Source of the DNA: Candidatus Bathyarchaeota archaeon
GTDB lineage: Archaea; Thermoproteota; Bathyarchaeia; Bathyarchaeales; Bathycorpusculaceae
Direction: 5' to 3'
Assembly: GCA_026014585.1 (NCBI GenBank)
Contig: JAOZIA010000024.1
Span: 372,001-436,000 of the forward strand
Length of the DNA stretch: 64,000 nt
Below, piece by piece: positions 1 to 11,409 of the stretch. The notes beneath the pieces are model-generated. The model was not told the origin of the DNA. It ran no database searches and worked only from the letters and a program-made list of their open reading frames with translations. The translations under genes were made by a program, and so were the position numbers. Position 1 is the stretch's first letter. Each line of letters starts with the position of its first letter.

Positions 1-319
1 TATTTTTTGGAAAAGCAATCAAGAAATGCGCCAGCGATGAAAGAAGGGGAAATGATGCAACGATTACGCCGATATAGCCGAGGGTGAATGCGATTTGGGG
101 GTTTGGGGCTATGTCAAAGGTTGGTGGTGTTCCCGGGGTTATGGTGAATTTTAGGTAGAAAGTGTAGATGGAACGTTCCCAAGTGAGCAGAGTGCCCAGT
201 GACAGCATTAGTACGCCTTGGATAAGATGTAGAATGCCAGCACCAAGGTTGAAGCGTTTGAGGTAACTATAAGAGATGGGCGATTTTGCGATTATTTCCT
301 GTCTTTCTTTATAGTTCAA
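1..319 (-). CDS. Heliorhodopsin, N-terminal part (cut by window edge)
   Basis: Only the first 106 codons are inside the window (heliorhodopsins are about 250 residues). The reading frame starts at a TTG (317-319) and runs leftward without a stop. Residues ~20-40 read LKRFNLGAGILHLIQGVLML, which resembles helix A of heliorhodopsins (their 'NxxAGxxHxxQ' pattern), followed by an extracellular loop and a second helix ending in LSSLAHFLIAFPKN, like the 'LSALFHF' of helix B. Heliorhodopsins are retinal-binding, inverted-topology membrane photoreceptors of mostly unknown function. The retinal lysine of helix G lies outside the window, so chromophore binding cannot be checked. It sits downstream of katG on the same strand. 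The family call rests on pattern recall from the first two helices only. Confidence 0.7.
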   Translation of the reverse strand, partial: MNYKERQEIIAKSPISYSYLKRFNLGAGILHLIQGVLMLSLGTLLTWERSIYTFYLKFTITPGTPPTFDIAPNPQIAFTLGYIGVIVASFPLLSSLAHFLIAFPKN

Positions 320-490
320 TCCTGTCACATCACAGTGAAGTCACTTAATGTTTTCTAACACATAGTTTTAAGCACTAAATGGGTGCACAAAAAATATTTC
401 TATCAATTTTTATTAAAAAATATGTGATTGAACCACAACAACCACAATTTTTTAAATTAAAAAAGAAAAATGGCGATTATAGTCTTATGT

Positions 491-2683
<2,193 letters not shown>

Positions 2684-2686
2684 TCA

Positions 2687-2717
2687 AATAATCTTAAAAA
2701 AGTATTTAAGAATTATT
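2687..2717. promoter_or_regulatory. Palindromic operator between katG and perR-like gene
   Basis: An AT-rich inverted repeat, AATAATCTTAAA (2687-2698) and TTTAAGAATTATT (2705-2717), has arms that are complementary apart from one extra base and are separated by six bases. It sits between the divergent starts of katG (2662) and the regulator (2735), and TATA-like TTTAAG elements lie inside it about 25 bases before each start. Its AT-rich dyad character is like Fur/PerR boxes. Binding by the adjacent regulator is inferred. Confidence 0.55.
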
Positions 2718-2734
2718 ATTACCTAGTAAGGCAC

Positions 2735-3175
2735 ATGCAAAACTCACTGAAAAATGACTCTGCAATCATTGGGGCACTGCGCAGCAAAGGCTACAAAGCC
2801 ACACCCCAAAGAATCACCATCTGCAAAATCACACTGGGCAGCCGCGAACACCCCAACATCCAAAAAATCTACACAGAAACAAAAAAAGTCCACTCAACCG
2901 TTAGCCTAGCCACGGTTTATAGCACACTCAACATCCTAAAAGAAAGCGGGTTAATTCAGGAACTCAATTTTCCACAGGGACAAACCCGCTACGACCCATA
3001 CTTGGAACCTCACATTAATTTGGTGTGTTTAAACTGTGGCAAAATCCAAGACATAAACGAGCCCGCAGTAAAAGAAATAATCAAAACTGTTTCAACAAAA
3101 ACACAGTTTACTCCTACGACTCAACGTATTGATGTTTATGGTATTTGTCAACAGTGCTCTAAAAGTCAGAAGTAA
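2735..3175 (+). CDS. Fur-family transcription regulator, PerR-like
   Basis: A 146-residue winged-helix metalloregulator. The N-terminal half contains ATPQRITI and VSLATVYSTLNILKESGLI, the DNA-recognition helix region of Fur proteins; the C-terminal half holds two structural zinc CxxC pairs (CLNCGK and CQQC). The Asp right after CGKI (GKIQD) is a PerR-type regulatory-metal residue, and the order RYDPYLEPH..CLNCGKIQD resembles PerR more than Fur. I chose ATG 2735 rather than the longer frame from 2654 because the added residues are unlike the family and would cover the promoter; a TATA-like TTTAAG lies ~25 bases upstream, giving a nearly leaderless message. It is divergent from katG and probably represses it until peroxide oxidises the sensor. 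Confidence 0.82.
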   Translation: MQNSLKNDSAIIGALRSKGYKATPQRITICKITLGSREHPNIQKIYTETKKVHSTVSLATVYSTLNILKESGLIQELNFPQGQTRYDPYLEPHINLVCLNCGKIQDINEPAVKEIIKTVSTKTQFTPTTQRIDVYGICQQCSKSQK

Positions 3176-3314
3176 ATAGGATATTCCTTTTTTTGGAGTT
3201 GCTGGTTTTTGATTGGGGTTTAGTGTCGTTTTGTAAAATTTGTTTTTAGCTAACTATAAAAGCTACCGCTTCCATAATAAATTTGAGTTGACTACTTTTC
3301 AGGTTTGAGTTCTA

Positions 3315-4466
3315 ATGGAGAAAACGCAGTCTGCTCTGCAGATTTGTTCACGTTGCGTTCTGCCGAGTTCTTTTCCAAGGATAAACTTTGACGACAAGGG
3401 GGTTTGCTCGGTTTGCAGGGAATATGATAAGTCATGGGGTGATTGGAACACAGAAAAAAACCAAAAAAGCAAAATTCTTGAAAAAATCTGCAAAGACGCA
3501 AAAAACAAGCATAAAGAGTTTGATGCTCTGGTTCCTCTTTCAGGAGGAAAAGACAGCACTTACGTGTTATATGTTGCCCAAAAAAAACTTGGGTTAAACT
3601 GCCTTGCCTACACCTTAGACAACGGGTACCTATCACAACCCGCCAAAAACAACATTGAAAAAACCTGTAGAACCCTAGGCATTGAGCACCTATACTACGG
3701 TCTAGACCCAGACCTCACAAACAGGCTGTTTAACTTGTTCATTAAAAAAACGGGGTGGTTCTGCTCAGTTTGCATGCGCGCCATTCAAATGTCCACTTTC
3801 CGAATAGCAGACATGTACAAAATTCCCCTCATCATCAAAGGCAGTTCCATGCGTACAGAAATGCCGTTATCCCGAGAAATGTTTCAGGGAGGCGATCCCG
3901 CACATTTTCAAGCTGTTCTAGAAGGCGAACCAATTGCACGTGAATGTGGGCGCTTGTGTGATAGGGGTGCAAGTTTTCAGAGGTTGCTGGGTTACATGAT
4001 GTTTTTGCTCTCAGGACAGAAGAGACTGCGGTCTTATGCTTACTTTAACCTAGCAGGGTATGTAGATTGGGATTACAAAATAATTCAGGACACCATACAA
4101 AAAGAAGTCGAATGGACAGCCCCTGATGAAGCAGAACACATGGACTGCGCAATCCATCCCATACAAAAATACATTCATAACAGGCGATTTCCAACCCTAA
4201 AGATGAACAGGTTAACCTATGCAAGGCAAATCATGGCGGGAACAATGACTCGTCAAGAAGCAATGCAGAGGCTGGAAAAAGAAGAAAACACGCCCTGCCC
4301 TGAGAGCGTCATGAACATGTTTCTGGGCAATATTGACATGACACGCCAAGAGTTTGATGACTACATAGATATGGGTCCAAGGCATCTGCAGTATCATCCA
4401 GCCCCTAATCTTTCGTTGAGATTGGCAAAAAAGGTCTTTCCAATTCAAGATGCTGGTACGTACTAA
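3315..4466 (+). CDS. PP-loop ATPase, N-acetyl sugar amidotransferase-like
   Basis: A 383-residue member of the ATP-pyrophosphatase (PP-loop) family. Residues 11-34 hold four cysteines (CSRC...CSVC) of a small zinc site, residues 76-81 are the ATP loop SGGKDS, and a further CSVC pair lies near residue 150. This layout is that of the WbpG/PseA type N-acetyl sugar amidotransferases, which activate a sugar acetamido group with ATP so that ammonia can make an acetamidino sugar for surface glycans. Those enzymes work with a HisH-type glutaminase and a HisF-type channel protein; neither is next door, so the ammonia source is unknown. A different PP-loop thiolation or amidation role remains possible. 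Confidence 0.7.
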   Translation: MEKTQSALQICSRCVLPSSFPRINFDDKGVCSVCREYDKSWGDWNTEKNQKSKILEKICKDAKNKHKEFDALVPLSGGKDSTYVLYVAQKKLGLNCLAYTLDNGYLSQPAKNNIEKTCRTLGIEHLYYGLDPDLTNRLFNLFIKKTGWFCSVCMRAIQMSTFRIADMYKIPLIIKGSSMRTEMPLSREMFQGGDPAHFQAVLEGEPIARECGRLCDRGASFQRLLGYMMFLLSGQKRLRSYAYFNLAGYVDWDYKIIQDTIQKEVEWTAPDEAEHMDCAIHPIQKYIHNRRFPTLKMNRLTYARQIMAGTMTRQEAMQRLEKEENTPCPESVMNMFLGNIDMTRQEFDDYIDMGPRHLQYHPAPNLSLRLAKKVFPIQDAGTY

Positions 4467-4582
4467 ACGCTTACAACTAAGGCAAGCCTTTTCAAACGCT
4501 ATCTGCTCATGGTTTTGTTGCTGCAAAGAAAGCTATAGAAGCAGGAATAAACAGAATTGTGTAGCAAGGCAGGAAGCGTAGA

Positions 4583-5380
4583 TTGACCAGTATAGTTGCT
4601 TCAATAAAGCGTTTAGTAGCGTTTCTAATAGTGATTACAGTATCTGCTGTTGGCGCAATTTACATTTTCGACCTGTTTGTGGCTCAACCCATAAACCTTC
4701 CAACGTTGCTTCAGCAGTCATTTGACATAATCATAATCTTGGCGTTTTGGTTAACCGCAATCTTCCTGCTACTTAAACTAAAAAATCTCCTAACCCCGCA
4801 TGTGGGCACTCAGGTGGCAACAGCGCTTCAATTCGTAAGTCTCATAATATCCGTTATCATCATGAGCTTTGGCATTCTCGAAACGCTGGGGGTTTCCCCT
4901 CAGGCACTTTTGACTGGCGCGGGAATCATCAGCATCACCGTGGGCTTAATCATCTCCACTTTTGTGGGCGGCATCCTGTCTGGTGCATTAGTTTTCACAA
5001 CCTACAAATTCAAAGTAGGCGACGAAGTGCTCGTTAATAATGTCCCCGGAAAAATCAGTGACATGACTACGCTTGTAACCCGAATCCGCACAGACACAGG
5101 CATCATTAGCATCCCAAACAACGCCATCGCCTCAGGTGGTGTAATCATCACAGCAGTACAAAAACCACCCACAACACAAGAAACCAGACTACACTACACA
5201 GTAGATGACCGCGTAATTACCTCTTACAAATATGAGGAGGGCATAGTCAAAGAAATCACTGCATACCACACACGGGTTCTTTTGGATTCAGGAAAAGAAA
5301 TCATTTTCCTAAACAACAGCGTACTCTCAGGCGCCGTTCCAATAGCAAAAATAGCCTCTGCCTCAGAAGAGAGAAAATAG
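4583..5380 (+). CDS. Small mechanosensitive channel, MscS family
   Basis: A 265-residue membrane protein with four predicted helices (about 11-33, 48-66, 81-100 and 108-140). The last is Gly/Ala/Ser-rich and runs into the MscS beta domain: KVGDEVLVNNVPGKI, then IRTDTGIISIPNNAI (IPNN at 177-180), the hallmark of the family. MscS channels open under membrane tension and release solutes during osmotic downshock. The start is TTG at 4583 with a weak purine-rich site upstream; no ATG is suitably placed. The gene stands alone between the amidotransferase and the ABC exporter. Confidence 0.85.
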   Translation: MTSIVASIKRLVAFLIVITVSAVGAIYIFDLFVAQPINLPTLLQQSFDIIIILAFWLTAIFLLLKLKNLLTPHVGTQVATALQFVSLIISVIIMSFGILETLGVSPQALLTGAGIISITVGLIISTFVGGILSGALVFTTYKFKVGDEVLVNNVPGKISDMTTLVTRIRTDTGIISIPNNAIASGGVIITAVQKPPTTQETRLHYTVDDRVITSYKYEEGIVKEITAYHTRVLLDSGKEIIFLNNSVLSGAVPIAKIASASEERK

Positions 5381-5490
5381 CCCTTTTCTTAATCAGTACC
5401 CCTTAGCAGTACCAGTCCACCAAAAAATATTGACAAAGTCTTTAAATGCACTTTTAACCAACTAAGCGGTAAAAAGAGAGAGGGGTTATC

Positions 5491-6426
5491 ATGCGGAAGA
5501 CAGTTGTGGAAGTAAACGGCTTAGTTAAGCAGTACAAGGATGTACGGGCAGTTAACGAGATTTCCTTTGAGGTTTATGAAGGCGAAATTTTTGCTTTTTT
5601 GGGACCCAATGGTGCAGGAAAAACCACAACTGTCGAAATTTTAGAGTGTATACGCTCTTTAACAAGTGGTTCAGCCAAGGTTTTAGGGTACGACGTAACC
5701 AGTAGCGCGGAAGTTAAAGAAATCAAACGCAGAATCGGTGTACTCCCGCAAGAATACAGTGCCTTAGAAAAACTGACCGTGAAAGAAAACATTGAATTTA
5801 TCGGGGAAATGTACAAGACTCATCTGGACATTGACAATGTCATTGAACTTTTGGATTTACGAGACAAAACAAAAGCACGCTTTGAAAACCTCTCGGGTGG
5901 GCTCAAGCAAAGAGTTGGCGTGGCGGCGGCACTCATCAGTGACCCACAACTAATTTTTCTTGACGAACCCACAACAGGCTTAGACCCCAAAGCCAGAAGA
6001 GACGTTTGGAAAGTTATTGCTAATTTGAAAAAACTGGGTAAAACCGTGTTTTTAACCACTCACTACATGGAAGAAGCACAAACGCTTGCTGACCGAATCG
6101 CCCTTGTACAAAAAGGAAAAATAGCAGTCATCGGGTCACCCCAAGAACTCATAAGCAAATATGGCGGCTCAAAAACCCTAATCATAAAAGGCGGCACCAA
6201 AGAAATCACGCAGGAAATCAGCAAAAAACACCCCCACGTGAACATGAATGGCGACAGTGATGTTTTAATCAAAATTCCAAGCGCTGATGAGTTCTGGAAT
6301 GTTATGGCAACCTTAACTGAGATGAAACTGGACAAGGACATAGAAATCCAGACCCCAACTATTGAGGACGTGTTTCTCAAGATTACGGGTGGACGCATAA
6401 CTGATGAAGGAGAGCTCAAACAATGA
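5491..6426 (+). CDS. ABC exporter ATP-binding protein (CcmA/DrrA type)
   Basis: A 311-residue ABC ATPase with every key motif: Walker A GPNGAGKT (38-45), Q-loop VLPQEYS (about 84-90), signature LSGGLKQ (134-140), Walker B LIFLDEP (154-160) and the H-loop histidine (TTHYMEEA, His191). The C-terminal ~90 residues are the extension usual in DrrA-like drug or polysaccharide exporters. A ribosome-binding site GAGAGGGGTT precedes the ATG. The stop overlaps the start of the permease gene by four bases (ATGA), so the two are translationally coupled. The cargo cannot be told from sequence. Confidence 0.92.
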   Translation: MRKTVVEVNGLVKQYKDVRAVNEISFEVYEGEIFAFLGPNGAGKTTTVEILECIRSLTSGSAKVLGYDVTSSAEVKEIKRRIGVLPQEYSALEKLTVKENIEFIGEMYKTHLDIDNVIELLDLRDKTKARFENLSGGLKQRVGVAAALISDPQLIFLDEPTTGLDPKARRDVWKVIANLKKLGKTVFLTTHYMEEAQTLADRIALVQKGKIAVIGSPQELISKYGGSKTLIIKGGTKEITQEISKKHPHVNMNGDSDVLIKIPSADEFWNVMATLTEMKLDKDIEIQTPTIEDVFLKITGGRITDEGELKQ

Positions 6427-7688
6427 AATTCATAGCTGTCTTTAAAGCGGTTACCAAAAACTGGTTGCGGTCACGTTCAGGACTCTTCTTTAGCCTCATG
6501 TTCCCAATTTTGTTACTGCTGGTTTTTGGCGCAATCTTTGGCGGCATAGGCGGCGGTTCAACAAGCTACGGGCTTTACATACAAAACCTTGACACAACCA
6601 GTGATGGACAACCAACTGAAGTTTCAGACGCGTTCATTCAAGCGTTAAATAGCACTGAAACCTTCAGCATGACCCCTATTCCTGCAACCGCAAATGCTAC
6701 GGATTATGTTCGGGATTTGCTTGGACCTATGGGTGGAACCATGCGAATACTGGTAATTTCGGAGGGGTTCCAAGATGATTTAATTAATGGCACGCTTAAG
6801 GTTCGCTTGGGAATAATTCAAAGCACTCTAAACATGACCTACCAGTACTTCATACAGTACCTTAACAGTTCAGAGCAAGCCGCCTTGCAAGACGGATTAA
6901 ACCAGATGAACCAGTTTGACCAGTTATTCCCTGACACTAACGCCACCCTAACGATTATTCTGGACCCCTCAGACCAGTCAGGCGCCATAGTTCAAAACAT
7001 CATAACCAGCGTAGCAAACTCATTCAATTACCAAATGATAGGCGCAACTAATGTTATAACCTTCCAAGAAGAAGCAATCTCAACTACTCAATTCCGCACC
7101 GTAGACTTCTACATCCCAGGCATAACCGCAGCTTTCATCATGACCAACGGCATCATCGGCTTGACCTCTACTAACACGGAGTTTAAACGGCGTGGCGTAA
7201 TCAAACGGTTATCCATAACGCCTCTGACAAAGATGGATTGGGTAGTCGGCTGCATTCTTAGCCAGACATTGCTCAATGTTGTTTTGGCTTTTATCATGAT
7301 AGGGGTTGGCTGGGTAGTTTTCAGCGTGCAAGTTATTCCTGACCTCTACACGATACTGCTAATCTTTTTAGGTTCACTACTGTTTTCAGGCATAGGCATG
7401 ACCCTTGCAGGAGTAATAAAAGACATAGAAGCAGCCAATGCTATTGGAAACGCCATTGCTTTCCCAATGATGTTTCTTTCAGGAACCTTCTTCGCAATTG
7501 ACATGATGCCAAGCTACCTTCAAACCGTCTCCAAAGTATTGCCGTTGACGTACTTCTCTGAAGGACTCAAAGCCACAATGATAACCAAGTTCCCCGAAAC
7601 CATCTGGTTCAACATAATTATTGTGGGTGCATTGGCGGTTCTTTTTATCGTGATTGGCGCGTTGGTTACAAGATGGAAAGAGAAGTAA
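6423..7688 (+). CDS. ABC-2 type exporter permease
   Basis: A 421-residue membrane partner of the preceding ATPase. One helix near the N-terminus (about 20-40) is followed by a ~180-residue external domain and then five to six helices from about residue 225 to the end, with the stretch DFYIPGITAAFIMTNGIIGL opening the core. This is the ABC-2 membrane (YhgE/DrrB-like) arrangement with a large N-terminal loop. With the ATPase it would form a 2+2 exporter for a drug, lipid or glycan. No substrate gene lies nearby. Confidence 0.88.
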   Translation: MKFIAVFKAVTKNWLRSRSGLFFSLMFPILLLLVFGAIFGGIGGGSTSYGLYIQNLDTTSDGQPTEVSDAFIQALNSTETFSMTPIPATANATDYVRDLLGPMGGTMRILVISEGFQDDLINGTLKVRLGIIQSTLNMTYQYFIQYLNSSEQAALQDGLNQMNQFDQLFPDTNATLTIILDPSDQSGAIVQNIITSVANSFNYQMIGATNVITFQEEAISTTQFRTVDFYIPGITAAFIMTNGIIGLTSTNTEFKRRGVIKRLSITPLTKMDWVVGCILSQTLLNVVLAFIMIGVGWVVFSVQVIPDLYTILLIFLGSLLFSGIGMTLAGVIKDIEAANAIGNAIAFPMMFLSGTFFAIDMMPSYLQTVSKVLPLTYFSEGLKATMITKFPETIWFNIIIVGALAVLFIVIGALVTRWKEK

Positions 7689-7800
7689 ATCTTTTCTTTT
7701 TATTATCGAAAGTGCAGTCTCACTTCAGTAGGTGTTTCTGCTGGTTTAGACCAGCGAATTCTTGATTTTTAACATTTAATGTATGAAAACAAGCCATTAG

Positions 7801-7851
7801 GGCTCTACCCCTCTATAGTTTCTGCAAGGAATTTCTAATAGGAACCAAATA
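7801..7851 (-). repeat. 50-bp interspersed repeat, copy A
   Basis: On the minus strand it reads ATTTGGTTCCTATTAG, eight bases, then TGCAGAAACTATAGAGGGG and TAGAGCC. It differs from the copy at 60289-60340 in only about three positions. It lies in the 283-bp gap between the exporter permease and trpS; the rest of that gap shows no gene. Confidence 0.85.
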
Positions 7852-7971
7852 TGTTGGTTGATTATACGTAGTCGTTTGATTGATATGGAAATCAACTGCT
7901 TAACCATCTTATTCTTGGCGAAAAAGCATATATGAGAATTTGAGTCATTTTGTCTGACAAGTGAAATTGGC

Positions 7972-9105
7972 ATGGCTGAAGAAAATAACAACGGCGAAAT
8001 GGTAGTTACACCCTGGGAAGTCAAGGGCAAAGTAGACTATCAACGCTTAATCAAAGAATTCGGAACTCAACCCCTCACACCCCAACTGCTCTCTCGCGTA
8101 GAAAAACAAGCAGGCAAACTCCACCTGCAGCTGGAACGAGAAATTTTCTTCAGTCACCGAGACTTAGACACCGTGCTTGACCTCTACGATAAAGGCACCA
8201 AGTTTGTGCTCTATACGGGACGCGGGCCAAGTGGGCCAGTCCACATTGGACATCTTGTACCATGGATTTTCACGCTGCACATGCAGCAGAAATTCAAAAC
8301 ACGGCTTTACTTCCAAATTACTGATGATGAAAAATACCTAATCAACAACGACCGCGGTCTTAATGAAACTGAAAAGTGGAGCTACGAAAACGCACTGGAC
8401 CTTATCGCTTTGGGTTTCAAACCCGAGGATACCTTCATCATTTATGACACTAAAGACATCGACTTACTCTACGACATCACCTTAGAGGTAGCGCGCCGCA
8501 TCACCTACAGCACTGCCCGAAGCACGTTTGGCTTCCAAGACAGCACCAACATCGGTTGGGTGTTTTGGCCAGCAATCCAAGCAGCCCCTTGTTTTATTCA
8601 CAAAAAACTTACAGGAGAAAACGTACCAGCCCTAATCCCCGCAGCCATTGACCAAGATCCCTACTGGCGAGTAACCCGCGATATCGCCCAAAAACTGGGC
8701 TACTACAAACCCGCACAAATTCACTGCCGATTCCTCCCCGGCCTTGGCGCTGGCGGAAAAATGAGTGCGTCCATGCCTGAAACCAGCATCTTCACCTTGG
8801 ATGAGCCAGATGTTGTGAAAAAGAAGATTTGGAACGCTTTTACAGGCGGCAAAGGCACAGCGGCGGAACAAAGAAAAGAAGGCGCCAACCCAGAAGTATG
8901 CAGCATATTCCAGTATTACTATTATTTGTTTGAAGAAGACAGCAGCAAACTTGCCGAACGGGAACGTAAATGCCGAGAGGGTGAGATGCTTTGTGGTGAA
9001 TGTAAAAAAGACATTGCTGAAAAACTCAACAAGTTTCTTGAGGCACACAGGGACCGCCGAGAAAAAGCCAAAGATATCATCGAGCAGTTCCACATTAAAC
9101 GCTAA
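7972..9105 (+). CDS. trpS: Tryptophan--tRNA ligase
   Basis: A 377-residue class I aminoacyl-tRNA synthetase that charges tRNA-Trp, whose gene is also in this window (60.4 kb). The ATP-binding motifs are GPVHIGHLVP (HIGH at 91-94) and KMSAS (263-267). The N-terminal ~70 residues, including TPWEVKGKVDYQRLIKEFG, are the extension of archaeal/eukaryotic TrpRS, and the length fits that group rather than the shorter bacterial enzyme. The ATG start follows an AT-rich promoter region that carries repeat copy A about 120 bases upstream. Confidence 0.95.
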   Translation: MAEENNNGEMVVTPWEVKGKVDYQRLIKEFGTQPLTPQLLSRVEKQAGKLHLQLEREIFFSHRDLDTVLDLYDKGTKFVLYTGRGPSGPVHIGHLVPWIFTLHMQQKFKTRLYFQITDDEKYLINNDRGLNETEKWSYENALDLIALGFKPEDTFIIYDTKDIDLLYDITLEVARRITYSTARSTFGFQDSTNIGWVFWPAIQAAPCFIHKKLTGENVPALIPAAIDQDPYWRVTRDIAQKLGYYKPAQIHCRFLPGLGAGGKMSASMPETSIFTLDEPDVVKKKIWNAFTGGKGTAAEQRKEGANPEVCSIFQYYYYLFEEDSSKLAERERKCREGEMLCGECKKDIAEKLNKFLEAHRDRREKAKDIIEQFHIKR

Positions 9106-9211
9106 TTTTTTGTTTACATCATCATCTTGATTTGGTCAGTTGTGACTTTTACCTTTATATCGGTGCATACGTTGCTTGCTTAAAACATAAATTAAAAATT
9201 TAGGCATATTC

Positions 9212-10750
9212 ATGACCAACCTAACAAGCAACCGCAAGAACATAGCACTCATTGTCCTCTGCACTGTGCTATTTGTCATCGCAGTCGCAGACACAGTCCT
9301 AAACTTAGCGCTACCAAACATATCAGGCAACCTAAACGCCACAGCCAGCCAACTACTCTGGATAGTAGACATTTACCTTCTTATTGTTGCCACACTCCAA
9401 ATCGCTTTTGGCTCCATCGGAGACCACTTCGGACGAAAACGCCTCCTCCAAATCGGACTTGTAATTTTTGGTATCGGCTCGTTAGGTTCAGCATTTTCTA
9501 ACACAGCAATCTTGCTTGTCTTCTTCCGAGCCATCACAGGGTTAGGCGCAGCTATTATGATGCCCTCAACCTTGTCTATTTTGACGGATGTGTTTCGTGA
9601 ACCCAAAGAACGCGCTAAAGCAATAGCCACATGGTCTAGCGTGTTTAGCATCGGCGCAGGATTTGGTCCCATAATCGCAGGGTACTTGCTTGAAACATTC
9701 AATTGGACAGCAGTGTTTTACCTAAACATTCCCATAGTAATTGTAGGGTTAATTGGAAGCTACTTTTTCCTTCCAGAATCTCGAGGTACTCACGGCGCCA
9801 AACTCAACTATGCAAGCATCAGTCTCTCCGCAGCGGGCTTGGTTGCTTTTGTTTATGCCATCATCACGGGCGGGGAGTATGGGTGGCTTTCCTTGGATGT
9901 GATAGTTTCGTTTGCGATTTCAGTTGTAATGATTATTGGGTTTGTGCTCTGTGAAAAAATGTCTAAAAACAACATGGTCCCATTGGCTTTCTTTAGAAAC
10001 ATGTCCTTCACAGGCTCCATCATCTCGTTGACTATCTGCACATTTGCTATGATGGGCTCCTTTTACTTCTTTAGCCAATACTTCCAATCCATACAAGGCT
10101 TTAGCGCACTTGAAACGGGACTTGCTATGCTACCACTTAACGTTTTTGTTTTCATATTCACGTACATGTCTGTGCCTTTAGACCGCAAAATCGGCACCAA
10201 AGCCACAGTCAGCTTAGGCTTAATCGCTATGGGCTTGGGCTTGCTACTGTTTAGCTACACCGCCGAAGTCACAACCTCATACGCCATATCCTTTACTGTG
10301 CTGTTTCTCATTGCAGTTGGTCTTGGCTTTGTCATGAGTCCATCAACCAACGCCATCATGAACTCCATCCCCTCAACCCACGCAGGCATCGGCTCAGCCA
10401 TGAATGACACTACACGCCAAATCGGCGGTGCCTTGGGTATTGCAGTTTTAGGGTCACTGCTAAACTCAAGATATATCGCAACAATTGATTCCTCAGCAAC
10501 CATAAACAACCTATTTAGCGAAACAGCTGAACTAATCCGAAAAAGCCTACAAAGCGCGCTTATCACAGCAAACCAGTTACCCAGTGAAGCTGCCTCACAA
10601 GTTATTGATATTGCAAAAGGCGCATTTGTGGCAGGGTTACATGAAGCCGTGTTTATCGGAGCTATAATCATGTTCGTGTCAGCGGCTGTAGCGGTGGTTC
10701 TGATTCCTAAGCGAACCAAACGAGCAGTTGAACCAGAACCGGGTTATTAA
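9212..10750 (+). CDS. 14-TM major facilitator exporter (DHA2/EmrB-QacA type)
   Basis: A 512-residue transporter with about 14 hydrophobic helices. It has the MFS loop signature GDHFGRKRLL after helix 2, the Asp-bearing first helix region (VADTVLNLALPNI), and motif C-like GAGFGPIIAGYLLETFNW in helix 5, all typical of drug:H+ antiporters of the DHA2 group. The final helix is followed by a basic tail. Such proteins pump lipophilic compounds outward using the proton gradient. It is a single-gene unit; no regulator is adjacent. Confidence 0.88.
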   Translation: MTNLTSNRKNIALIVLCTVLFVIAVADTVLNLALPNISGNLNATASQLLWIVDIYLLIVATLQIAFGSIGDHFGRKRLLQIGLVIFGIGSLGSAFSNTAILLVFFRAITGLGAAIMMPSTLSILTDVFREPKERAKAIATWSSVFSIGAGFGPIIAGYLLETFNWTAVFYLNIPIVIVGLIGSYFFLPESRGTHGAKLNYASISLSAAGLVAFVYAIITGGEYGWLSLDVIVSFAISVVMIIGFVLCEKMSKNNMVPLAFFRNMSFTGSIISLTICTFAMMGSFYFFSQYFQSIQGFSALETGLAMLPLNVFVFIFTYMSVPLDRKIGTKATVSLGLIAMGLGLLLFSYTAEVTTSYAISFTVLFLIAVGLGFVMSPSTNAIMNSIPSTHAGIGSAMNDTTRQIGGALGIAVLGSLLNSRYIATIDSSATINNLFSETAELIRKSLQSALITANQLPSEAASQVIDIAKGAFVAGLHEAVFIGAIIMFVSAAVAVVLIPKRTKRAVEPEPGY

Positions 10751-10773
10751 ACAAAAACCAGTTTAGGTTAGAA

Positions 10774-11397
10774 TCATTTTTTCAGGTTTACGGGTACGTT
10801 GTTTGCTGAATGAGTGAATATTATTGGTGAAATGATAAAGCGTTTGTAATGTTTTCTTTTGCTTTTTGTTTCTCTTTTTTTGAAAGCAAACGTGGAAATG
10901 GCTTCCCACAGAAAAACCCAGCCGCCAATAGTAATGACTTCCAACGCCGTAACAAACACAACATTTTCCGCCACCCGAATCAAAGAGTAAGAAGCAAAAA
11001 GCAACAAGAAAGCTATCACCACATAAACTGCGCTTTTCTTGTAGGACTCAGTGATTTCCCGCGCAAGCTGCCGTTCAATGAAAGAAAAATATGTTTTTAA
11101 CCCAAAAATTATTCGTTCTTCCTTTTTGGGGTCAACTGACTCATTTAACACTGTAAACTGCAATATTGTACTGTATTTTAATGGGATATCAAAGGAGCAA
11201 TCTTCCAGGTAAATTAGGAGGTCAGGGTTGAGGTCTCTTTTCTTAAAGGGCGCTGGGTCTAACTCATTAAAGATGTCCGTGTACCGGTCAATAGCAACGG
11301 CAACAATGTAACTGCCTGTTTGGAGGTCGCGTTCATAGATTTTTTCCAACGAATTATCAGTGCCCAGCACGTTTTTTCCTTTCAGAAAAAAAGCCAC
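10774..11397 (-). CDS. Conserved hypothetical membrane protein
   Basis: I do not recognise a named family. The 207-residue protein has a soluble N-terminal ~120 residues, with acidic stretches (FNELDPAPFKKRDLNPDLLIYLEDC), followed by two predicted helices (about 122-143 and 146-168) and a very basic tail (KKRETKSKRKHYKRF), suggesting both ends face the cytoplasm. The gene converges with the MFS exporter and ends just past its stop; its start lies 12 bases after the stop of the upstream hydrolase gene, so it may be the last gene of the phosphoribosyltransferase-hydrolase transcript. Confidence 0.6.
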   Translation of the reverse strand: MAFFLKGKNVLGTDNSLEKIYERDLQTGSYIVAVAIDRYTDIFNELDPAPFKKRDLNPDLLIYLEDCSFDIPLKYSTILQFTVLNESVDPKKEERIIFGLKTYFSFIERQLAREITESYKKSAVYVVIAFLLLFASYSLIRVAENVVFVTALEVITIGGWVFLWEAISTFAFKKRETKSKRKHYKRFIISPIIFTHSANNVPVNLKK

Positions 11398-11409
11398 GCC
11401 CCAAGCAAC

